A DNA stretch of 5,160 nt from an uncultured Bacteroidia bacterium (lineage in GTDB: Bacteria > Bacteroidota > Bacteroidia > Bacteroidales > UBA932), in assembly GCA_902766985.1 (NCBI GenBank), contig CACXFP010000194.1:1-5160 (forward strand), read 5' to 3'. The notes beneath the pieces are model-generated. The model saw nothing but the letters and a program-made list of their open reading frames with translations. It was not told the DNA's origin and did not search any database. This document shows, piece by piece, positions 1 through 5,160 of this stretch. The position numbers and the translations under genes were made by a program. Each line of letters opens with the position of its first letter. Within the stretch, counting starts at the first letter, position 1.

Positions 1-24
1 AAGGTTGAGGTCGTTAACAGATAA
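1..24 (+). CDS. C-terminal end of an upstream gene, probably the RND periplasmic adaptor subunit (partial)
   Basis: Frame 1 is open from the window edge and encodes KVEVVNR followed by a TAA stop at 22-24. The other two forward frames are less likely: frame 3 stops at once and frame 2 runs into the pump start. Twelve bases separate this stop from the pump ATG, which is operon-like spacing. In RND operons the gene just before the pump is usually the HlyD-type membrane fusion protein, so that is the likely identity. Seven residues cannot prove it; the assignment rests on context only. Confidence 0.5.
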   Translation, partial: KVEVVNR

Positions 25-36
25 AGGCTTCCGACA

Positions 37-3000
37 ATGAGCATCTACAGAACCGCGGTGCAGAAACCGGTCACCACCATACTGGTCTTCGTGGCCTTCG
101 TGGTGTTCGGTATCTACTCGCTTATAAACACTTCCATCGCCCAGTTCCCGGATTTCGACGCGAATGTGGTGATGGTCATGAGTTCCTACCCGGGGGCCAG
201 CGCCTCCGATGTGGAGAACAACCTTACCAAACTCCTGGAGAACGCCCTGAACGGAGTCGAGCACCTGAAGGACATGACGTCCCGCTCCAGGGAGAACATA
301 GGGATAGTCATCCTGGAATTCGAATACGGAACCGACATCAACAATGCCTGCAACGACGTGAGGGACAAGTTGGACATGGTGAGCATGACCCTGCCCGACG
401 GGGCTTCACAGCCATACCTCATGAAATTCAGCCTTGACGACATGCCGGTGATGATCCTGTCAGCCACTGCCGACGAGTCTTTCAACGGCCTCGACCGTAT
501 CCTGGACGACAGGGTAACCACTCCGTTGGCCCGTGTGAACGGAGTCGGTACCGTGAACGTGGTGGGAGCCCCTACCCGCGAGATACAGGTATATTGCGAT
601 CCCAACAAACTTGCAGGTTACGGTCTTTCCATCGCCGGCATCGCCGGGGCCATTTCCTATGAGAACCGCAACGTTCCTTCCGGAAGCATCGACATTGGCA
701 CCGAGACCTATTCCCTCCGGGTTGAGAAGGAATTCAAGGACCCTGTTGAAATACTTGACGTGGTTGTAGGTTACAGCGGAGGCAACGCAATCTACCTGCG
801 TGACGTTGCGACCCTCGTGGACGGACCTGCGGAAAAATACCAGCAGTCGTTTACGGGCGGCGTCCAGTCGGCTGCCATCACAATACAGAAGCAGACGGGA
901 TCGAACACCGTCAACGTCATCCGTGACGTGAAGAAGAAGATTGCGGAGATTGAACCCAACCTTCCTCCCGACATCCATATCTCTACTGTCATCGACTCTT
1001 CCGACAACATCATCAACACCATCAACTCCCTCCTAAAGACCATTCTGATCACCTTGCTGGTGGTGATGTTCGTCGTATTCATATTCCTCGGAAGGTGGAG
1101 GGCTACGTTTATCATCGTCCTAGCCATCCCTATTGCCCTGATGGGCTCCCTCATCTACCTGCTTGCAACACATAATACGTTGAACATCATATCGATGTCA
1201 GCATTGTCCATTGCAATCGGAATGGTCGTGGACAACTCCATCGTGGTGCTGGAAAACATATCCAAGCACATAGAAAGGGGTGAGAATACGAAGGAGGCGG
1301 CAGTGAACGGGACTTCCGAGGTCTCCGGATCCATCATCGGATCCACCCTCACGACTTTGTGCGTGTTCCTTCCCATTACCATGGTGTCCGGAATGGCCGG
1401 CATCATGTTCACCCAGCTCGGGTGGATCGTCTCAATCATCATGATAGTGTCCACGGCGATGGCCCTCACCCTGGTGCCCGTGATGTGCTCCCGTATGCTG
1501 AAGGCCGGTCCCAATAACGGCCGCCTTCACAGGATGATATTCGATCCCATCGAGAAGGCACTTTCGGCATTCTCCGAATGGTATTCCAAGGTCGTACGAT
1601 GGTGTATAACGCATCGCAAGACGGTTACTCTCAGTGCCTTTGCCCTTATTGTAGCCGTTGTCGCCCTCCTGGCTCCCCAGATCAAGACCGGATTCTTCCC
1701 GAACTCCGACCAGGGACGTCTTTCCGTCACGGTTGAGCTGCCCGTGGGTACGGGGCAGGAAGTCACGGGAGAGTTCGCAGCCAGGCTCTACCAGAGGTTC
1801 GCTTCGGAAATCCCCGAGATCAAGGTGTTCCAGTATCGTTACGGCCAGGCGGATTCCGACAACTCGTTTGCCAACATGATGAATAACGGATCCTACCTTA
1901 TCAGCATGAACATAAACCTCGGCTCCATGGAGGACCGCGACCGTTCAACGTCAGACATTGCCAATATAATCAGGGCCGAGCTCGCGGAATATCCGGAGAT
2001 CAAGCGTGCCATGGTTTCCGAAGGCATGGGAGGTGTCGGTGGGGCCACCACCGTCGCCCTTGAGATTTATGGATATGATTTCGATGAGACCGACCGCATA
2101 GCCAAGGAAATACAGGAGAAGATGCTGGACAGCGGGGACTTCGTGCAGGTAACCCTGAGCCGCGACGAATATACTCCGGAGTATCAGGTTGATTTCGACC
2201 GTGAGAAACTTGCCATAAACGGCCTGAGCTCCACGACCGCGGCAAGCGCGTTCAGCGCTGCGATGAGCGGATCGGTGATGTCGTACTTCCGTGAGGAAGG
2301 AGATGAGTACAATATCCGTGTCCGCTATTCGAAGGATTACCGTTCCAGCGTGGCCGACATCGAGAACACCATCATCTACACCGCGACCGGGAAGGCTGTG
2401 AGGATAAAGGAACTCGGCTCCGTGGTCGAGACAAAGGTCCCTCCGACCATCGAGAGGAAGAACCGTGAAAGATACATCACCGTCACCGGAATCACCGCCA
2501 AGGGCGTAGCCATGAGCGACGGTGTCAGGTCCGTCCAGGACGTCGTCAAGACGGTCAATATCCCCAACGACATCACAACCGAAATGTCGGGAGACTTCGA
2601 GGACCAGCAGGAGATGTTCACCGACCTCGGCGTCCTTCTCCTCCTCATCTTCCTCCTGGTGTACATGGTCATGGCCGCCCAGTTCGAGAACTTCGTGAGC
2701 CCGTTCGTAATCATGTTCAGCATCCCCTTCGGATTCATGGGAGTACTTCTCGGCCTCTGGGCCACGGGAACGCAGCTTGACGTCATTTCCATGGTCGGCC
2801 TGCTGATCCTCGTGGGTATAGTTGTGAACAACGGTATCGTGCTCATAGATTATATCAATCTCATGAGGGAGAGGGGAATGAGCGTGATCGAGGCGGCTGT
2901 CACCTCTGCCAGGAGCCGTCTGAGGCCAATACTCATGACAACCCTTACCACCGTTATCGGCATGCTCCCGCTTGCCTTGGGCAGGGGAGAGGGTTCTGAA

Positions 3001-3147
3001 ACCTGGAGGGGACTCGGTATGTCGGTGGCCTGGGGCCTGACCTTCTCCACCATCGTTACCCTTGTCCTCATCCCTACGATCTACTGTATCTTCGCTACCA
3101 GGCAGGAACGAAGGCAGTCAAGGAAACATAAATTCATAGTGAAGTAA
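37..3147 (+). CDS. RND-family efflux pump, inner-membrane permease subunit (AcrB/HAE-1-like)
   Basis: This is a proton-driven efflux transporter of the inner membrane, expected to work as a trimer with a periplasmic adaptor and an outer-membrane TolC-like channel. At 1036 aa it is full length for the family. The layout is classical: TM1 at about 12-30, a large periplasmic porter domain at about 31-332, TM2-TM6 at about 335-487, TM7 at about 529-547, a second porter domain at about 550-862, and TM8-TM12 at about 864-1020. Family signatures include PNSDQGRLSV (555-564), VELPVGTG (566-573), the TM4 motif GMVVDNSIVVLENI (395-408) and RLRPILMTTL (961-970). In TM4 only one Asp is present (D399, then N400), and the TM10 position of AcrB Lys940 is Asn (N931). 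The start suits the family because MSIYRTAVQKPV is a typical short cytoplasmic N-terminus; an AAAGG lies nine bases before the ATG. The substrate cannot be told from sequence; heavy-metal (CusA-type) export looks less likely than export of organic compounds. Confidence 0.95.
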   Translation: MSIYRTAVQKPVTTILVFVAFVVFGIYSLINTSIAQFPDFDANVVMVMSSYPGASASDVENNLTKLLENALNGVEHLKDMTSRSRENIGIVILEFEYGTDINNACNDVRDKLDMVSMTLPDGASQPYLMKFSLDDMPVMILSATADESFNGLDRILDDRVTTPLARVNGVGTVNVVGAPTREIQVYCDPNKLAGYGLSIAGIAGAISYENRNVPSGSIDIGTETYSLRVEKEFKDPVEILDVVVGYSGGNAIYLRDVATLVDGPAEKYQQSFTGGVQSAAITIQKQTGSNTVNVIRDVKKKIAEIEPNLPPDIHISTVIDSSDNIINTINSLLKTILITLLVVMFVVFIFLGRWRATFIIVLAIPIALMGSLIYLLATHNTLNIISMSALSIAIGMVVDNSIVVLENISKHIERGENTKEAAVNGTSEVSGSIIGSTLTTLCVFLPITMVSGMAGIMFTQLGWIVSIIMIVSTAMALTLVPVMCSRMLKAGPNNGRLHRMIFDPIEKALSAFSEWYSKVVRWCITHRKTVTLSAFALIVAVVALLAPQIKTGFFPNSDQGRLSVTVELPVGTGQEVTGEFAARLYQRFASEIPEIKVFQYRYGQADSDNSFANMMNNGSYLISMNINLGSMEDRDRSTSDIANIIRAELAEYPEIKRAMVSEGMGGVGGATTVALEIYGYDFDETDRIAKEIQEKMLDSGDFVQVTLSRDEYTPEYQVDFDREKLAINGLSSTTAASAFSAAMSGSVMSYFREEGDEYNIRVRYSKDYRSSVADIENTIIYTATGKAVRIKELGSVVETKVPPTIERKNRERYITVTGITAKGVAMSDGVRSVQDVVKTVNIPNDITTEMSGDFEDQQEMFTDLGVLLLLIFLLVYMVMAAQFENFVSPFVIMFSIPFGFMGVLLGLWATGTQLDVISMVGLLILVGIVVNNGIVLIDYINLMRERGMSVIEAAVTSARSRLRPILMTTLTTVIGMLPLALGRGEGSETWRGLGMSVAWGLTFSTIVTLVLIPTIYCIFATRQERRQSRKHKFIVK

Positions 3148-3437
3148 TGAAAGCTTTGTTCATAGCATATTCCCAGGCGTACAACCAGGATATCATCGAG
3201 TTGCTGGATTCTTTCGGCCAGAGGGGTTTCACCCGATGGACGGATGTAGGCGGCAGGGGAGGTTCCGACGGCATTCCCCACATGGGGGACCATGCGTGGC
3301 CGGAGATGAACCATGCCATGCTCTCCTTCGTAAAGGATGATGATACCGCGGCGAAGATAATCTCCGCCCTCCGCGAGACCGACGGCAGGTATCCCGACCT
3401 CGGGCTGAGGGTGTTTTCATGGACCATCGACGATTAG
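3147..3437 (+). CDS. Small PII-like (ferredoxin-fold) protein linked to the RND pump
   Basis: This 96-aa soluble protein has no signal peptide, membrane segment or cysteine. Its pattern fits a beta-alpha-beta-beta-alpha-beta ferredoxin-like fold, as in PII/CutA/DUF3240 proteins: strand 2-9 (KALFIAYS), helix about 13-26, strand about 29-36, a long loop about 37-54, strand about 56-63, helix about 65-78, strand about 87-94. The loop sits where PII proteins have their T-loop and is rich in Gly, His and Trp (H45, H49, W51, with H56 just after). Its ATG shares one base with the pump stop (TAATG), implying translational coupling. From memory, small proteins of this kind often follow RND pump genes in Bacteroidota, and DUF3240 proteins follow CzcA-type pumps in Proteobacteria. 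A role in sensing or modulating efflux is inference; ligand and partner are unknown. The gene is surely real; the fold assignment is moderately sure. Confidence 0.85.
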   Translation: MKALFIAYSQAYNQDIIELLDSFGQRGFTRWTDVGGRGGSDGIPHMGDHAWPEMNHAMLSFVKDDDTAAKIISALRETDGRYPDLGLRVFSWTIDD

Positions 3438-3468
3438 TTACAATTGTCGGGGAAATTGATTATATTTG
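3438..3468 (+). promoter_or_regulatory. Putative Bacteroidota-type promoter for the thioredoxin cluster
   Basis: TATATTTG at 3461-3468 matches the Bacteroidota -7 consensus TAnnTTTG exactly. The -33 element is poor: TTAC at 3438-3441 has the right spacing (19 bases), while a better TTG at 3444-3446 is too close (14 bases). The box lies in a 55-base AT-rich gap that stands out from the GC-richer genes on both sides. Transcription would start at about 3472-3475, leaving a leader of roughly 20 bases before the thioredoxin ATG. No terminator hairpin for the upstream operon is visible in the gap, so read-through from the pump operon remains possible. Confidence 0.6.
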
Positions 3469-3492
3469 TGAAAACCTATTAAAGCAAGTTTT

Positions 3493-3810
3493 ATGGAACA
3501 GATAGCATCAAATGCAAATTTTGCTTCCCTTGTCGCAGAAGGAGTCGCCATGGTCGATTTCTGGGCGACATGGTGCGGCCCCTGCCGTGTCCTCGGCCCT
3601 ACGGTCGATGACATTGCAAAGGAGTACGAGGGCAAGGTTACAGTTGTCAAATGCAATGTTGACGACTGTGAGGACATCGCTGTAGAATACGGCATCCGCA
3701 ATATCCCCACCCTCATCTTCTTCAAGGACGGACAGCTCGTCGACAGGCTCGTCGGAGCGGTTCCCAAGAGTGAGATAACCGGAAAACTTGACTTGATCCT
3801 GAACTCATGA
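3493..3810 (+). CDS. trxA: Thioredoxin
   Basis: A single-domain thioredoxin of 105 aa, the usual family length. It acts as a cytoplasmic dithiol-disulfide reductant, normally recharged by thioredoxin reductase. The active site is W27-C28-G29-P30-C31 in the context VDFWATWCGPC, D22 matches the buried Asp26 of E. coli thioredoxin, and P72 in the IPT motif is the conserved cis-proline. There is no signal peptide, so it should stay in the cytoplasm. Two further cysteines, C54 and C59, lie outside the active site; C59 falls at the same distance before the cis-proline as Cys62 of human Trx1. The start at 3493 gives the normal N-terminus. It has no Shine-Dalgarno sequence but an A/T-rich upstream stretch, as is common in this phylum. 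It is the first gene after the putative promoter, and its stop overlaps the next gene by four bases (ATGA). The symbol reflects family only; Bacteroidota often carry several thioredoxins. Confidence 0.95.
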   Translation: MEQIASNANFASLVAEGVAMVDFWATWCGPCRVLGPTVDDIAKEYEGKVTVVKCNVDDCEDIAVEYGIRNIPTLIFFKDGQLVDRLVGAVPKSEITGKLDLILNS

Positions 3811-4457
3811 GACGGTTTCCGGCCATTGTCCTCACCTCACTTCTCCTGGTCCTTCCGGCCATCGCAGAGGCTCAGGTGAGGTTCGGTGTTACAGGGGGTA
3901 TTACATCATCGACCTCCAACGTCAGGGATTTCGATACGAAATCGGTGTCCCTCTACCATGTCGGTGTCACGATGAAGGTTCCTCTAGGCCCTCTCGCCCT
4001 CCAGCCTTCCCTCCTCTACCAGATGAAGGGTGCCGCCCTGGGGGATGTCATTGACGGCAAGTCGGGAACCCAATTCGAGACCAGGACCGGCTTCGTGGAA
4101 ATTCCCGTCCAGGTTCAGGTCGGATTCAAGCTGGGGCCCATACGGCCGTATGCCTTTGGCGAACCGTTCGTGGGGTTCGGGCTTACCAACAAGACCTCCG
4201 AGACCTTGAGCCAGACATTGAAGGACAAATGGAACGATGCCAACATCAAACGCTGGGAGTATGGTCTCGGACTCGGTGCCGGAGTCGAGCTGTTCGGCCA
4301 TATCCAGGTGAGCGCCAAATATTTCTGGAACTTCGGCTCCCTGGTGGATGATGAGCAGAGGGTAAGCGCGTCCGAAATCGGGAATACCGTGAAGGAGGCT
4401 TTCAAGGAGGGAAGGAATTTCAACGGAATCAGTTTTTCCGTCGCCTTTTTGTTTTAG
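3807..4457 (+). CDS. Outer-membrane beta-barrel protein, PorT-like/OMP_b-brl_2 type
   Basis: This 216-aa protein starts with a clear Sec signal peptide: MRR, a hydrophobic core at about 6-19, then AEA before Q23, giving likely cleavage at 22/23. The mature part has alternating hydrophobic/polar strands rich in Gly and aromatic residues, such as VRFGVTGG, LQPSLLYQM, FVEIPVQVQVGF, YGLGLGAGVEL and IQVSAKYFWNF, and it ends in Phe (ISFSVAFLF), a common feature of outer-membrane barrels. Its size suggests a small barrel of about eight strands, like the PF13568 family widespread in Bacteroidota. No cysteine is present. The hydrophilic, partly charged stretch at about 131-152 (after FGLTNKTSE) is probably a long surface loop. 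Its ATG overlaps the thioredoxin stop (ATGA), so the two are likely co-translated. The specific role is unknown; similar proteins are often only annotated as porin-family or outer-membrane beta-barrel proteins. I would not call it PorT itself. Confidence 0.85.
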   Translation: MRRFPAIVLTSLLLVLPAIAEAQVRFGVTGGITSSTSNVRDFDTKSVSLYHVGVTMKVPLGPLALQPSLLYQMKGAALGDVIDGKSGTQFETRTGFVEIPVQVQVGFKLGPIRPYAFGEPFVGFGLTNKTSETLSQTLKDKWNDANIKRWEYGLGLGAGVELFGHIQVSAKYFWNFGSLVDDEQRVSASEIGNTVKEAFKEGRNFNGISFSVAFLF

Positions 4458-4471
4458 ACCTGTCCGTCGGA

Positions 4472-5160
4472 ATGGATGTCAATTCAATAAAGGAGTATCT
4501 GGGTGACAGCTGGACTGCCGCCATGGAAGTGTTGTACTCTTCCCTGAAGAGTGACATCAAGCTTCTCGACGACACGAACAGGAGGGTACTCTCCAAGCCC
4601 GGCAAACAGCTCCGGCCTGTAATCTGCCTCCTTGTGGCCCGGCTTTGCGGGAACGGGAAAATTACCGAGGGCAGCATCAGGTGCGCCGCAGCTTCGGAAC
4701 TCCTCCACAACGCCACCCTTCTCCATGATGACGTCGCGGATGACAGCGCCAGCCGCAGAGGCATACCCACCGTCATGTCCCTGCTGGGAGGCCGTTCCTC
4801 CGTGCTCCTGGGAGATTTCTGGCTCGTGAAGGCCATGGACAACATCCTTCTTTCCGGCAAGGAAGGAGACAGGCTGATAAGGATATTCGCCAGGACCCTT
4901 TCCGACCTTGCGGAGGGGGAGATACTGCAGCTTGAAAAATCCATATCCTGCGATACCGGCGAAGAAGATTACCTCAGGATCATATTCAGCAAGACAGCGT
5001 CCCTTTTCGAGGCTGCAGCCTGTGCCGGAGCCATTTCCGCAGGTGCCACGGAGCAGCAGACGGAGGCTGTGAAGGTCTATGCCATGAATCTTGGCATGGC
5101 TTTCCAGATCAAGGATGACATACTTGATTATTACGGAGACGAAAGGATCGGCAAGCCCGT
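4472..5160 (+). CDS. Trans-polyprenyl diphosphate synthase, long-chain type (3' end cut by the window edge)
   Basis: This is an isoprenyl diphosphate synthase, which condenses isopentenyl diphosphate units onto an allylic diphosphate in the cytoplasm. The window holds 229 codons plus two bases; the family is usually about 320 aa, so roughly 90-100 residues are missing. Visible motifs are PGKQLRP (43-49; K45 and R48 bind isopentenyl diphosphate), the first Asp-rich motif DDVAD (86-90) followed by R95-R96, LLGDFW (112-117), EGEILQL (148-154), K174-T175, and FQIKDDILD (211-219) with the second Asp-rich motif at 215-219. The residue five places before the first motif is Ala81 (NATLLHDD), as in octaprenyl synthases such as IspB, rather than the aromatic residue of short-chain enzymes. 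This suggests a long-chain product, probably for menaquinone. The ATG at 4472 lies 14 bases after the barrel gene stop; no in-frame ATG is found between them and no Shine-Dalgarno is seen. It is probably the third gene of the thioredoxin cluster. Confidence 0.93.
   Translation, partial: MDVNSIKEYLGDSWTAAMEVLYSSLKSDIKLLDDTNRRVLSKPGKQLRPVICLLVARLCGNGKITEGSIRCAAASELLHNATLLHDDVADDSASRRGIPTVMSLLGGRSSVLLGDFWLVKAMDNILLSGKEGDRLIRIFARTLSDLAEGEILQLEKSISCDTGEEDYLRIIFSKTASLFEAAACAGAISAGATEQQTEAVKVYAMNLGMAFQIKDDILDYYGDERIGKP

Noticed and set aside
460..978. A 172-codon open frame on the - strand
   Set aside because: It lies wholly inside the RND pump gene, antisense to strongly conserved porter-domain sequence, and its translation shows no recognisable domain.
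1327..1346. Closely spaced repeat of GGATCC
   Set aside because: It encodes the Gly-Ser/Gly-Ser pair in GSIIGST at the start of TM5, so the repeat is explained by coding.
2376..2846. A 156-codon open frame on the - strand
   Set aside because: It is antisense to the pump's second porter domain and TM8-TM10. Its Met/Arg/Thr/Ser-rich translation looks like the reverse of a membrane-protein gene.
3134..3427. Several - strand open frames across the small PII-like gene
   Set aside because: The + strand frame fits the operon (stop-start overlap) and gives a plausible compact fold; the reverse frames do not.
4436..4471. T-rich run and repeated CCGTCG around the barrel gene stop as a possible terminator
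   Set aside because: The repeat is direct, not inverted, so it makes no hairpin. The T-runs fall within the last codons of the barrel gene, and the next gene starts 14 bases on.
4429..4944. A 171-codon open frame on the - strand
   Set aside because: It is antisense to the polyprenyl synthase, which has both Asp-rich motifs in the + strand frame; the reverse translation is Ser/Arg-rich and has no domain.
1..5160. Mobile elements, CRISPR arrays, tRNA or rRNA genes
   Set aside because: The window is almost fully covered by one-strand protein genes; no terminal inverted repeats, transposase, repeat-spacer pattern or structured RNA was seen.

Overview
The window reads as chromosomal DNA from a member of the Bacteroidota, probably Bacteroidales. 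The grounds are an exact TAnnTTTG-type -7 element, genes that mostly lack Shine-Dalgarno sequences, a Bacteroidota-style outer-membrane beta-barrel protein, and a small PII-like protein directly behind an RND pump gene. By eye the GC content is moderate, somewhat above 50 %, with frequent AGG arginine codons. I cannot name the genus. All genes lie on the + strand and coding density is very high.

Region 1 (1-3437) is the 3' part of an RND efflux operon. Seven codons and a stop at 1-24 are probably the tail of the periplasmic adaptor gene. The complete inner-membrane pump gene follows at 37-3147 (1036 aa, AcrB/HAE-1-like). A 96-aa protein with a predicted ferredoxin-like (PII-type) fold follows at 3147-3437, overlapping the pump stop codon by one base. 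The small protein may sense or modulate the pump; this is inference.

Region 2 (3438-3492) is a short, AT-rich gap that carries the only convincing promoter in the window.

Region 3 (3493-5160) is a second gene cluster: a cytoplasmic thioredoxin, then an exported small outer-membrane beta-barrel protein joined to it by an ATGA overlap, then the first about 70 % of a trans-polyprenyl diphosphate synthase. The synthase has an Ala at the fifth position before its first Asp-rich motif, which points to a long-chain product such as the side chain of menaquinone. The window edge cuts this gene.

I found no mobile element, RNA gene, CRISPR array or clear terminator. No stretch over 300 bases lacks a gene. 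I see no clearly new biological system. The best lead is the coupling of the RND pump to the PII-like protein.
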